Source: Prevotella sp. tc2-28 (GTDB lineage Bacteria; Bacteroidota; Bacteroidia; Bacteroidales; Bacteroidaceae). From it: a stretch of DNA of 64,000 nt. A program made the position numbers and the translations under genes. The stretch spans positions 117,835-181,834 of the forward strand of contig NZ_FNRE01000007.1 of NCBI RefSeq assembly GCF_900107705.1, written 5' to 3'. Positions within the stretch are counted from its first letter, which is position 1. Each line of letters begins with the position of its first letter. Below, piece by piece: positions 17,145 through 25,778 of the stretch. Under the pieces are notes generated by a model, which made no database searches, was not told the origin of the DNA, and worked only from the letters and a program-made list of their open reading frames with translations.

Positions 17145-19247
17145 ATGAACAAACGACTTACTACACTACTCTTGGCTGTCATTACAACAGCGTGTATCAT
17201 GGCGCAGCAACGTATGCTAAATCCAATGCGACAAACCGATGCAGCCTTCTTCAAAACACAAGAAGCCCTGCAGATTGGCGAACAGATTCTGCTCTACCAA
17301 CGCGTGACAGGTGGATGGCCCAAGAACATCAACATGGCCAAGCCACTGACTGACCAAGAAAAAGCACAGGTGTTACAAGACAAGCAACGCCGCAACGACT
17401 CGACTACAGACAACAATGCCACTTCCATGCAGATGGCATACTTGGCCCGTCTGTTTGAAGCGACAAAGGACGCTCGCTTCCGCAATGCCTTCCAGCAGGC
17501 TGTAGAATACTTGTTGAGCGGACAATATGATAATGGCGGATGGCCCCAGTACTGGCCTGAGATGCGCGACTATCAAGTACACATCACTTTCAATGACGAT
17601 GCCATGGTCAATACGATGGAACTATTGAAGGCTATTGTCGATAGTAAGCCCCCCTACACGACAGCTCTGACGACACCAGTACTTCGCCAACGGGCTGCCG
17701 AAGCTTTTGACAAAGGTATTGAATGTATCTTAAATACCCAGATAAAGACGAACGGGAAACTGACAGTATGGTGCCAGCAACATGATCGCAACACATTAAA
17801 GCCTGCTCCCGCCCGTGCTTTTGAGCTACCAGCATACTGTTCGATGGAAAGTGCCAGCATTGTGCGTCTGCTCATGTCGCTACCCGACCCGGATAAACGC
17901 GTAAAAAAAGCTGTTCATGCTGCTATGAAGTGGTTTGACACCTACAAGCTGACCGGACTGCGCATTGTACGCACAGGTCGTTGGGGAAGCCCGGACCGTG
18001 ATACGAAACTAGTCAGCGATCCTAATGGTTCACCCTTATGGGCTCGCTATTATGACTTAAAATATGGCGAACCGTTCGTTTGTGATCGTGATGGTATTCC
18101 CCGTCGCCATCTGGAACAGATTGGCACAGAGCGTCGCAACGGCTATAGTTGGTACAACGACCGTGCTGCCTCACTCTATCCACTCTACGAACAATGGGCA
18201 GAGAAATATGACCCTATGCACAAGGTTAAGATTAGCCTGAAGACAAAGGGAGCCAACGAGAACGGCACCATTGATATATTCCGCCAGCCAAAGCCCGACA
18301 TCAAGGCTTTCGATGCTGTCGTCAAACCTGGCCAAAGCATTCAGGCTGCCATCGAAAAAGCTCCCCAAAACCCTGTCAATGCCTATAAAATCCTTATTAA
18401 GAAAGGCACCTACCACGAGAAAGTCATCATCGACCGACCTAACATCGTACTGGTAGGCGAACAGCGTGACAGTACCATTATCCTGCTGGCCGAGTTGTCT
18501 AAGAAACAAACCATCAAGGAGTATAAAGGCAAGCCCGTTGGCAATGGTGTTATCGTATTACAGGAAGGTGCCGACGATTGCGTCATCAGCGGGCTGACCG
18601 TCTACAATAACTATGGTACAACGGTAGAGCCAGGAAACACTGCACACCAGATGAGCATCTTCGGTCGTGCCACCCGAACCATCGTTATCAACAGTAACGT
18701 ATGGGCTGATGGTAATGATGCGCTCTCGCTATGGGCCAAGGAAGGAAAAGGCATGTATTACCATGCCGACCTCTACCTGCGTTGTTGGGGTGTTGATTTC
18801 CTATGCCCCCGTGGATGGTGCTACGCTACCCGTTGCCGTTTCGAAGGTGATGGACATGCACTCATTTGGCACGACGGCCGTGGTGACCGTTCCAAGAAAC
18901 TGGTCATCACTAATTCCATTTTCGATGCAAAGAGTCCTACACAACTGGGACGTTACCATCATGACTCCCAGTTCTTCATTGTAAACTGCAAGATGACCAA
19001 AAACATCCTTAACAACAACATCAGTTATGCCTATAGCGATAAAGTACTCGACCCATGTCCTTGGGGACAGCGTGTCTATTACTATGGCTGTACGCGTGAA
19101 GGAGGTGACACTGGTTGGCTGAAGAACAACCTGCAGGAATCAGAAGAAAAGCCAGAGTTCCATGGAATCACGGCACTCTGGACTTTTAACAAGCAATGGG
19201 ACCCGGAGAAACGCATCCGGGACCTGTGGGATGTCTTAGCCTACTGA
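17145..19247 (+). CDS. Pectate lyase (PL10) - pectin methylesterase (CE8) fusion
   Basis: Secreted two-domain pectinase of 700 aa with a signal peptide (cleavage near CIMAQQ). Residues about 25-360 match the PelA/PL10 lyase fold: GGWPKNINMAKP, STTDNNATSMQMAYLARL, YDNGGWPQYWP and ITFNDDAMVNTMELL. Residues about 385-690 are a CE8-like right-handed beta-helix: QAAIEKAPQN, YKILIKKGTYHEKV, and the catalytic stretch WGVDFLCPRGWCYATRC, where GVDF replaces the usual VDFIFG. De-esterification and lyase cleavage are thus coupled in one chain. It begins 22 bp after cobS with no clear promoter and overlaps the convergent korC 3' end by 12 bp. CE8 activity is less certain than the lyase because the nucleophile motif is divergent. 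Confidence 0.85.
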   Translation: MNKRLTTLLLAVITTACIMAQQRMLNPMRQTDAAFFKTQEALQIGEQILLYQRVTGGWPKNINMAKPLTDQEKAQVLQDKQRRNDSTTDNNATSMQMAYLARLFEATKDARFRNAFQQAVEYLLSGQYDNGGWPQYWPEMRDYQVHITFNDDAMVNTMELLKAIVDSKPPYTTALTTPVLRQRAAEAFDKGIECILNTQIKTNGKLTVWCQQHDRNTLKPAPARAFELPAYCSMESASIVRLLMSLPDPDKRVKKAVHAAMKWFDTYKLTGLRIVRTGRWGSPDRDTKLVSDPNGSPLWARYYDLKYGEPFVCDRDGIPRRHLEQIGTERRNGYSWYNDRAASLYPLYEQWAEKYDPMHKVKISLKTKGANENGTIDIFRQPKPDIKAFDAVVKPGQSIQAAIEKAPQNPVNAYKILIKKGTYHEKVIIDRPNIVLVGEQRDSTIILLAELSKKQTIKEYKGKPVGNGVIVLQEGADDCVISGLTVYNNYGTTVEPGNTAHQMSIFGRATRTIVINSNVWADGNDALSLWAKEGKGMYYHADLYLRCWGVDFLCPRGWCYATRCRFEGDGHALIWHDGRGDRSKKLVITNSIFDAKSPTQLGRYHHDSQFFIVNCKMTKNILNNNISYAYSDKVLDPCPWGQRVYYYGCTREGGDTGWLKNNLQESEEKPEFHGITALWTFNKQWDPEKRIRDLWDVLAY

Positions 19248-19781
19248 GGTAATGATCTTACCACCCTCTTCGATGGCTTGCATGTTGAGGGGAATCAGGT
19301 TATGATGGCGCTCGGGAAGTGTTTTCTTGAGCGCTTTTTCTACGCCGTCTGTACTTACTACGGGAGCTATCTTCAGCAGTCCGCCCAACACAATCATATT
19401 GAACACTTTACCATTCTTCATCTCGGCAGCCTTGTCCATTGCATCGATACGATAGACTGTGATGTCCTTACGCGTGGGTGGGTTCAGAATACCATAGCCA
19501 TCATAAATAAGTATACCACCAGGCTTTACCTTCGGTTCGAACTTCTCCAATGAAGGCTGGTTCAATACGATGGCGATATCAAACTTACTTAATATAGGCG
19601 ATGATATCTTGTCATCACTCACGATGACGGTGACATTTGCCGTACCTCCACGCTGCTCTGGTCCATAAGCAGGCATCCATGTAACCTCCTTGTCATCCAT
19701 CAAGCCACTATATGCAAGTATCTTACCCATCGAGAGCACGCCCTGACCACCAAAACCACTGATAATTATTTCTGTTTTCAT
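19236..19781 (-). CDS. korC: 2-oxoacid:ferredoxin oxidoreductase, gamma subunit
   Basis: Gamma subunit of a CoA-acylating 2-oxoacid:ferredoxin oxidoreductase (2-oxoglutarate or branched 2-oxoacid type). 181 aa with GFGGQGVLSMGKILA (residues 9-23) and PAYGPEQRGGTANVTV. Last gene of TPR-korD-korA-korB-korC, overlapping korB by 4 bp. Its 3' end overlaps the convergent pectinase gene by 12 bp with no terminator between. Confidence 0.9.
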   Translation of the reverse strand: MKTEIIISGFGGQGVLSMGKILAYSGLMDDKEVTWMPAYGPEQRGGTANVTVIVSDDKISSPILSKFDIAIVLNQPSLEKFEPKVKPGGILIYDGYGILNPPTRKDITVYRIDAMDKAAEMKNGKVFNMIVLGGLLKIAPVVSTDGVEKALKKTLPERHHNLIPLNMQAIEEGGKIITSVG

Positions 19782-20542
19782 TTTGTTGTATCTTTTAAGT
19801 CACCTTTCGGGTAATAGTTGAACATATGTTCTTGCATCCATGCGTTGGCATCCTTAGGAGACATTTTCCAACCGCTGTTACAGGTTGAAACGATCTCAAC
19901 CAGACTGCTACCCTTGCCTGCCATCGATGCTTCGAAAGCCTTACGGATAGCCTTTTTGGCACTGCGGATAGCAGCCACTGTTTCCACACTCTGACGTGTC
20001 ACATAGCAGGTACCTTCCAGTGTTGCAGCAATCTCAGTAATATGCAGGGGATAGCCGTGTAAATCGGCCTGACGACCGTATGGACAAGTCGACGTCTTCA
20101 TACCCATCAGGGTGGTTGGAGCCATCTGTCCTCCTGTCATGCCGTAGATAGCGTTGTTGATGAAAATGATGGCAATATGCTCGCCACGATTCAGCGCATG
20201 AATGGTCTCACACGTACCGATACAAGCCAAGTCACCATCACCTTGATAGGTAAAGACCAGGCGATCGGGCCACAAGCGCTTGATGGCCGTAGCTACTGCA
20301 GGAGCACGACCGTGTGCAGCCTCCTGCCAGTCAATGTCCAGATAGTTATAGGCAAATACCGCACATCCTACCGGACTCACACCGACGGTCTTCTCTTCCA
20401 TGCCCATTTCCTCTATGACTTCTGCCACGAGTTTATGTACCACACCATGAGAACAACCAGGGCAATAGTGCATGTGGTTGTCGTTCATCAGTGTCGGTTT
20501 CTGATATACCAGATTCTCTGGTGCAATGATATTGTTTTCCAT
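19778..20542 (-). CDS. korB: 2-oxoacid:ferredoxin oxidoreductase, beta subunit
   Basis: ThDP-binding subunit, 254 aa. The CPGCSH motif (residues 28-33) is typical of the Kor/Vor beta family. The ThDP/Mg motif is GDGDLACIGTCETIHALNRG with IFINNAIYGMTGGQ. It follows korA after 13 bp that carry part of a heptamer repeat array. The substrate (2-oxoglutarate or branched 2-oxoacids) cannot be fixed from sequence. Confidence 0.93.
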   Translation of the reverse strand: MENNIIAPENLVYQKPTLMNDNHMHYCPGCSHGVVHKLVAEVIEEMGMEEKTVGVSPVGCAVFAYNYLDIDWQEAAHGRAPAVATAIKRLWPDRLVFTYQGDGDLACIGTCETIHALNRGEHIAIIFINNAIYGMTGGQMAPTTLMGMKTSTCPYGRQADLHGYPLHITEIAATLEGTCYVTRQSVETVAAIRSAKKAIRKAFEASMAGKGSSLVEIVSTCNSGWKMSPKDANAWMQEHMFNYYPKGDLKDTTK

Positions 20543-20549
20543 AATCTTC

Positions 20550-20577
20550 TTACCTCTAACCTCTTACTTCTAACTTC
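20550..20577. repeat. Heptamer array over the korA 3' end
   Basis: Four degenerate heptamers (TTACCTC, TAACCTC, TTACTTC, TAACTTC) cover the korA-korB gap and the last six korA codons including the stop. Confidence 0.6.
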
Positions 20578-21644
20578 TTCAATGCTTCAACAATCTCTTC
20601 CGGCTCTGGTACGATACCTCCCAGACGACCGAACTGTTCAACGGGCAATGCACCATTGATAGCCAGTCGTACGTCCTGAACCATCTGTCCTGCATTAATC
20701 TCTACAACCAATACGCCTTTCTTGCCTTGAGCAATCTCAGCAATAGCCTTCGAAGGGAACGGCCATAAGGTAATCGGACGAAGCAGTCCCACTTTTATCC
20801 CCTCTTCACGAGCCATTTCAATGGCTTTCTGCGTTAGACGGGCAGCAGAACCAAAGGCTATAATCAGATATTCTGCATCTTCGCAGTATAGCGTTTCATA
20901 GCGCACTTCCTTCTCTTGTATCTCTTTGTATTTCTCCTGCAAGTGCAGGTTACGAGCCTCCATAGCCTCGGGCTTCAGCTCGAGTGATGTGATGATGTTA
21001 GGCTTACGATCTTTTGTACGTCCAATTGTTGCCCACGGACATTCCTTGCGAATCTCCTCCTCTGTACGACGGGGCTTGTAAGGAGGCAGCACGATTTTCT
21101 CCATCATCTGACCAATCACACCGTCAGCCAGGATCATGGCAGGGTTTCGGTATTTGAAAGCCAGCGTGAAGGCGAGGTCTACAAAGTCAGCCATCTCCTG
21201 CACTGAGTTAGGAGCCAGCACGATGACATTATAGTCACCATTGCCACCACCACGTGTAGCTTGGAAATAGTCACCTTGAGAAGGTTGGATGGTACCCAGT
21301 CCAGGACCGCCACGCTGTACGTTCACAAAGACACCCGGCAGTTCTGCGCCAGCCATATAAGTAATACCTTCCTGCATCAAGGCGATACCAGGACTTGATG
21401 AAGAGGTGAGCACGCGCTTACCTGCTGCAGCACCTCCGTATATCATATTAATACTGGCTACTTCACTCTCTGCCTGGAGGACCACCATACCTGTCGTTTC
21501 CCAGGGTTTCAACTCAGCCAGCGTTTCAATCACCTCACTTTGTGGTGTAATGGGATAACCAAAATATCCGTCAGCACCACATCGGATGGCAGCGTGCGCA
21601 ATCGCCTCGTTGCCTTTCATCAGTGTTACATCTTGTTCTGCCAT
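20556..21644 (-). CDS. korA: 2-oxoacid:ferredoxin oxidoreductase, alpha subunit
   Basis: Alpha subunit carrying the pyrimidine and core domains, 362 aa from ATG 21644 (MAEQDVTLMKGNEAIA), with a GAGGAG-like ribosome site just upstream. Motifs: GCDGADGYFGYPITPQSEV-type start (GADGYFGYPITPQSEV), SSSSPGIALMQEGITYM, and GGPGLGTIQPSQGDYFQATRGG. The last residues (KLEVRG) are encoded by a heptamer array that continues beyond the stop. It begins 4 bp after the ferredoxin gene. Confidence 0.94.
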   Translation of the reverse strand: MAEQDVTLMKGNEAIAHAAIRCGADGYFGYPITPQSEVIETLAELKPWETTGMVVLQAESEVASINMIYGGAAAGKRVLTSSSSPGIALMQEGITYMAGAELPGVFVNVQRGGPGLGTIQPSQGDYFQATRGGGNGDYNVIVLAPNSVQEMADFVDLAFTLAFKYRNPAMILADGVIGQMMEKIVLPPYKPRRTEEEIRKECPWATIGRTKDRKPNIITSLELKPEAMEARNLHLQEKYKEIQEKEVRYETLYCEDAEYLIIAFGSAARLTQKAIEMAREEGIKVGLLRPITLWPFPSKAIAEIAQGKKGVLVVEINAGQMVQDVRLAINGALPVEQFGRLGGIVPEPEEIVEALKKLEVRG

Positions 21645-21648
21645 CTTT

Positions 21649-21879
21649 TTACTCCTCAACTTTTTTACGATAGACTGTGATACATCCGTCAGGACATACT
21701 ACCGCACACGAGGCACATCCCGTACACTTGTCCATCTGCGCAGGCTCCACATAGGGATAGCCTCGCATGTTTACACGATTGGCCAGTGCGATGACGCCCT
21801 GTGGACAAGCACTCACACAGAGCACACATCCTTTGCAACGGTCGGTATTCACCACAATGGCACCTTTCATCTTAGCCAT
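21649..21879 (-). CDS. korD: 4Fe-4S dicluster ferredoxin subunit (KorD type)
   Basis: 76-aa ferredoxin with two cluster motifs: CKGCVLCVSACP (from residue 15) and CTGCASCAVVCP (from residue 52). It serves as delta subunit or electron acceptor of the oxidoreductase encoded next. Compact operon spacing on both sides. Confidence 0.93.
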   Translation of the reverse strand: MAKMKGAIVVNTDRCKGCVLCVSACPQGVIALANRVNMRGYPYVEPAQMDKCTGCASCAVVCPDGCITVYRKKVEE

Positions 21880-21894
21880 TTCTCTAGTATCTGT

Positions 21895-22092
21895 TTATGG
21901 GTTATAATAATCTTTATTGTAATACGCCAGGATATCATCGAGCATCCTTTTCGCTTCCACGGCAGGACTGTCTGGGTCAAGTGCTATGGCTTGTATATAG
22001 CAATTAATGGCCTCATGAAACTCACCACGTTTGCGAGCCTCGTTCCCTTGCTTATAAAAAGCCTCAGCGGTGGCGCATTTTTCACTTTTCAC
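21895..22092 (-). CDS. Small TPR-repeat protein
   Basis: 65-aa protein with about one and a half tetratricopeptide repeats: AEAFYKQGNEARKRGEFHEA then INCYIQAIALDPDSPAVEAK. The best start is GTG 22092; no ATG fits. It leads the kor operon, 15 bp before korD. I know this arrangement from other Bacteroidota kor operons, but its function is not established; assembly or scaffolding is a guess. Confidence 0.75.
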   Translation of the reverse strand: MKSEKCATAEAFYKQGNEARKRGEFHEAINCYIQAIALDPDSPAVEAKRMLDDILAYYNKDYYNP

Positions 22093-22101
22093 TTATCTCT
22101 T

Positions 22102-22980
22102 TTACTTATAATACTCCTTCTTGCCAGCAGCTAACGTGTTCTTCATCAGTGAACAGATGGTCATAGGACCCACCCCACCAGGAACGGGTGTGATGAACGA
22201 ACACTTCTCGGCCACTTCGTCGAACTTGACGTCACCATTCAGACGGAAGCCACTCTTACGAGTAGCGTCAGGAACACGGGTGGTACCCACGTCGACGATG
22301 ACTGCACCTGGTTTCACCATGTCAGCCGTCACGAAGTCTGGCTGTCCGATGGCAGCGATGATGATATCAGCCTCACGGCACTCTTCCTTCAACGTCTTTG
22401 AACGCGAGTGGCAGACAGTCACTGTGGCATCACCATACTGTTTCTGCATCATGAGCTGTGCCATGGGCTTGCCCACGATGTTCGAACGTCCCAGGATAAC
22501 ACATTTCTTGCCGGAAGTCTCTATATGGTATCGTTTCAGCAGCGTGATGATGCCCAATGGTGTTGCCGAGATAAAGCAAGGCAGACCAATAGCCATACGA
22601 CCTACATTGATGGGATGGAAACCATCCACATCCTTGCGATAGTCGATAGCCTCGATAATCTTCTGCTCATCAATATGCTTTGGCAAGGGCAGCTGTACGA
22701 TGAATCCATCGACATCGGCATCCTTGTTCAGCTTATCTACACAGGCCAACAACTCTTCCTCTGTCACATCCGCCTCATAGCGGATTAGCGTCGATTTGAA
22801 ACCACAAGCCTCACAGGCCAGCACCTTGTTCTTCACATACGTCTCCGAGCCACCGTCGTGCCCTACGAGAACTGCAGCCAGATGAGGTTGCTTTCCCCCC
22901 TTGGCCACGATTTCTTTCACTTCCTCAGCAATCTCCGCCTTAATGGCCGTTGCTGTTGCTTTTCCATCAATCAGTTGCAT
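22102..22980 (-). CDS. folD: Methylenetetrahydrofolate dehydrogenase / cyclohydrolase
   Basis: Bifunctional one-carbon enzyme interconverting 5,10-methylene- and 10-formyl-tetrahydrofolate. 292 aa. Motifs: [19 protein letters not shown] (catalytic Tyr and Lys), [25 protein letters not shown], the dinucleotide site [14 protein letters not shown] and the C-terminal [11 protein letters not shown]. It lies 9 bp upstream of the kor operon and may be co-transcribed with it. Confidence 0.97.
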   Translation of the reverse strand: MQLIDGKATATAIKAEIAEEVKEIVAKGGKQPHLAAVLVGHDGGSETYVKNKVLACEACGFKSTLIRYEADVTEEELLACVDKLNKDADVDGFIVQLPLPKHIDEQKIIEAIDYRKDVDGFHPINVGRMAIGLPCFISATPLGIITLLKRYHIETSGKKCVILGRSNIVGKPMAQLMMQKQYGDATVTVCHSRSKTLKEECREADIIIAAIGQPDFVTADMVKPGAVIVDVGTTRVPDATRKSGFRLNGDVKFDEVAEKCSFITPVPGGVGPMTICSLMKNTLAAGKKEYYK

Positions 22981-22985
22981 CTCAC

Positions 22986-23027
22986 TATCAACTCTAAACT
23001 ATCAACTTAAAATTCTAAACTATCAAC
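22986..23027. repeat. Heptamer array filling the ffh-folD gap
   Basis: Six heptamers in tandem (TATCAAC, TCTAAAC, TATCAAC, TTAAAAT, TCTAAAC, TATCAAC). They fill almost the whole intergenic space and touch the ffh stop codon (TAG 23029-23027). Confidence 0.7.
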
Positions 23028-24382
23028 TAGAACTTCGGCATTCCACCTTTCATATTCTTCATCGCATTGGCCATTTGCATCATGCGCGAGTTACCACCTC
23101 CAGCAACCATTTTCATCACCTTACGTGTTTGGTCAAACTGTTTCATCAGGCGGTTCACCTCCTCTATCTTCGTACCAGAGCCTTTGGCTATGCGTAACCG
23201 ACGACTCTGATTGATGATATCCGGATTAGCACGTTCTTTAGGTGTCATGGAATTGATAATAGCCTCAATTCCCTTGAAGGCATTATCGTCGATATCCACA
23301 TCCTTCAAAGCCTTTCCCACACCAGGAATCATCGAAGCTAAGTCCTTGATGTTACCCATCTTCTTTATCTGCTGTATCTGGGCCATGAAGTCATCAAAAT
23401 CAAACTTGTTCTTGCGGATCTTTTTCTCAAGACGCTTCGCCTCCTCTTCATCGAATTGCTGTTGGGCACGCTCAACCAGTGACACGATGTCACCCATGCC
23501 GAGGATACGGTCAGCCATACGCTCTGGGTGGAACACGTCAATAGCTTCCATCTTCTCACCCGTACCCACAAACTTGATGGGCTTGGTGACCACCGTGCGG
23601 ATACTCAGTGCAGCACCACCTCGTGTGTCACCATCCAGCTTCGTCAGCACCACGCCGTCGAAGTCCAAACGGTCGTTAAACTCCTTCGCTGTGTTCACGG
23701 CATCCTGACCGGTCATGGAGTCAACAACGAACAGCGTCTCATCGGGATTGACTGCTTCCTTCAAAGTGGCTATCTCGTTCATCATCTCCTCATCCACAGC
23801 CAATCGACCTGCGGTATCGATGATGACCACGTTATAGTTCTTGGCCTTCGCCTCGCGGATGGCGTTGTTGGCAATCTCCACAACGTTCTTGTTGTCGGGC
23901 TCTGAATAGACAGGAACACCGACAGACTCACCAACCACATGCAACTGCTGGATAGCGGCAGGACGATAGACGTCACAGGCTACCAACAGCGGGTTCTTAT
24001 GCTGTTTCTGTTTCAGCATGTTAGCCAGTTTTCCGGAGAATGTCGTCTTACCCGAGCCTTGCAGACCCGACATCAAGACGATGGCCGGACGACCTTCCAG
24101 TTTCAGCTCTACAGCCTTTCCTCCCATTAGTTCTGCCAGTTCGTCATGAACAATCTTGACCATCAACTGACTGGGTTTCACTGCTGTCAGCACATTCATG
24201 CCCATGGCTTTCTGCTTCACGGTGTCCGTAAACTGCTTGGCAACCTTGTAGTTTACGTCGGCATCCAGCAATGCTTTTCGTACGTCCTTGAGCGTCTCTG
24301 CGACGTTAATCTCGGTGATTTTTCCTTCACCTTTCAGTATCTTGAACGACCGTTCAAGTCTGTCACTTAAATTCTCAAACAT
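23027..24382 (-). CDS. ffh: Signal recognition particle GTPase Ffh
   Basis: SRP54 homologue that targets membrane proteins co-translationally. 451 aa. N domain, then GTPase with P-loop GLQGSGKTTFSGKLA (about residue 106), DTAGRL and TKLDGD. The Met-rich M domain ends in GGGNSRMMQMANAMKNMKGGMPKF (short blocks). Monocistronic start with a consensus promoter fused to the upstream terminator. Confidence 0.97.
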   Translation of the reverse strand: MFENLSDRLERSFKILKGEGKITEINVAETLKDVRKALLDADVNYKVAKQFTDTVKQKAMGMNVLTAVKPSQLMVKIVHDELAELMGGKAVELKLEGRPAIVLMSGLQGSGKTTFSGKLANMLKQKQHKNPLLVACDVYRPAAIQQLHVVGESVGVPVYSEPDNKNVVEIANNAIREAKAKNYNVVIIDTAGRLAVDEEMMNEIATLKEAVNPDETLFVVDSMTGQDAVNTAKEFNDRLDFDGVVLTKLDGDTRGGAALSIRTVVTKPIKFVGTGEKMEAIDVFHPERMADRILGMGDIVSLVERAQQQFDEEEAKRLEKKIRKNKFDFDDFMAQIQQIKKMGNIKDLASMIPGVGKALKDVDIDDNAFKGIEAIINSMTPKERANPDIINQSRRLRIAKGSGTKIEEVNRLMKQFDQTRKVMKMVAGGGNSRMMQMANAMKNMKGGMPKF

Positions 24383-24406
24383 AATCTAATTGCAATTATT
24401 GGAGTG

Positions 24407-24437
24407 CAAAATTAAGAAAAAAAAATGAGACGTCCAA
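24407..24437 (-). promoter_or_regulatory. ffh promoter, fused to the fprA terminator
   Basis: -7 TAATTTTG (24414-24407), -33 TTG (24437-24435), 20-nt spacer. The TTG is in the terminator loop; the 3' arm and T-run make up the spacer. Confidence 0.8.
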
Positions 24438-24454
24438 CTTTACGCCTCATTTTT
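24421..24454 (-). terminator. fprA terminator
   Basis: Stem of AATGAGACGT (24424-24433) with ACGCCTCATT (24442-24451), one A-C mismatch, 8-nt loop. A long T-run follows on the minus strand, just after the flavoprotein stop codon. Confidence 0.85.
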
Positions 24455-24460
24455 TATCTA

Positions 24461-25630
24461 TCAGCCTAAAAGACTATCTGCCAACTGCTCCAGCTGCGCT
24501 TCATCCGCAGCTTTCATGCGAGAGCGGATGGTAACCATCGGCTCTACGATTTCACAGTCCTTCAATGCCTCTATCATGGTGCGCATGACACGACCGGCCG
24601 TTGGTGCCCAGCTGCCATTCTCCACAATACCGAAACGACGTTTCTGATAGTTCTTGATTTGCAGATGGTAGAGGAAGTCGTGCATGACAGGGAACACACC
24701 ACCATCATAGCTTGATGCCGCCACGACAACAGTAGGATAGCGGAAAGCATCCTCAATGACCTCAGCCATATCCTCACGACTCAGGTCGCTCACCACGACC
24801 TTCTTGGCGCCTTTCTCACGAAGCACCTCTCCCAGTCGCTCAGCACACTTGGCAGTACCTCCATGGATGCTGGCATAAGCAATAAGTATGCCTTCACTCT
24901 CGGGCTCGTAGCGACTCCATGTGTCATAGAGCTTAACGGCTTCCAGCAATGCTTCGCCCTGAAGCACAGGTCCATGTAGCGGACAGATGGTCTTCACGTC
25001 AATGGCTGCCATTTTCTTCATGACACTCTGTACCTGTACACCATATTTTCCACAGATGTTAAAATAGTAGCGTCGAGCCTCACATGCCCAGTCGTCAGTC
25101 TCGTTAACCAATGCGCCAAACTTACCAAAGCCATCAGCACTGAACAAGACCTTGTCCTGACTGTCGTAACTCATGATAACCTCAGGCCAGTGTACCATCG
25201 CTGCTGTGATAAAGTGGAGGGTATGCTGCCCCAATGCAAGTGTATCACCTTCCTTGACCGTCATGACGCGTCCCTCAAAGTTGAAGCCTTCGAAGAAATT
25301 GGGCAGCATCTTCGCAGCCTGTGGACTGCACACCAGCTGCACACCGGGATAGGTATCCAGCACCCAGGCGATGAGGGCGGCATGGTCGGGTTCCATATGG
25401 TGAGCAACGAGATAGTCAGGCTGACGTCCATGGAGAGCAGCCTGCAGGTTTTCCTTCCAGGCATCTCCTTTGCGACGGTCTGCCGTATCCATCACAGCTA
25501 TTTTTTCGTCATCAATCAGATACGAGTTATAACTCATACCCTCCGGCACTACATATTGACTCTCAAAAAGATCGATGTCGAGATCATCTACACCGATATA
25601 CTTAATCGTATTACTAATGCTATTCATCAT
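24461..25630 (-). CDS. FprA-family A-type flavoprotein (flavodiiron protein)
   Basis: Flavodiiron oxygen or nitric oxide reductase used by anaerobes for O2/NO detoxification. 389 aa. The metallo-beta-lactamase-like domain (1-250) has the iron ligands in HHMEPDHAAL (H-x-E-x-D). The flavodoxin domain (about 255-389) has an FMN loop beginning IAYASIHGGTAKCAE and a second contact SSYDGGVFP. Start ATG 25630, followed by a second ATG. It has its own -7 box and terminator. O2 versus NO preference is undetermined. Confidence 0.95.
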   Translation of the reverse strand: MMNSISNTIKYIGVDDLDIDLFESQYVVPEGMSYNSYLIDDEKIAVMDTADRRKGDAWKENLQAALHGRQPDYLVAHHMEPDHAALIAWVLDTYPGVQLVCSPQAAKMLPNFFEGFNFEGRVMTVKEGDTLALGQHTLHFITAAMVHWPEVIMSYDSQDKVLFSADGFGKFGALVNETDDWACEARRYYFNICGKYGVQVQSVMKKMAAIDVKTICPLHGPVLQGEALLEAVKLYDTWSRYEPESEGILIAYASIHGGTAKCAERLGEVLREKGAKKVVVSDLSREDMAEVIEDAFRYPTVVVAASSYDGGVFPVMHDFLYHLQIKNYQKRRFGIVENGSWAPTAGRVMRTMIEALKDCEIVEPMVTIRSRMKAADEAQLEQLADSLLG

Positions 25631-25652
25631 TTGTGTTATTTACATTTTGATG

Positions 25653-25660
25653 CAAAGGTA
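25653..25660 (-). promoter_or_regulatory. -7 box TACCTTTG for the flavoprotein gene
   Basis: Perfect TAnnTTTG on the minus strand 22 nt before the start codon. No clear -33 TTG. Confidence 0.55.
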
Positions 25661-25732
25661 GTTATTTTTTTCAATATCGCCCTCTGTCTTATAGTTTTTT
25701 AAGGAAAAGGGCTTGATTTCGTCTGGAATAAT

Positions 25733-25764
25733 TAGGAACGGCCGCACAATAACGACCGTTCCTA
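25733..25764 (-). terminator. Possible terminator after the FimB/Mfa2-like pair
   Basis: 9-bp stem TAGGAACGG (25733-25741) with CCGTTCCTA (25756-25764), 14 bp after the stop codon. The following T-run is poor, so this is a weak call. Confidence 0.4.
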
Positions 25765-25778
25765 GAAATAATGTGGTA

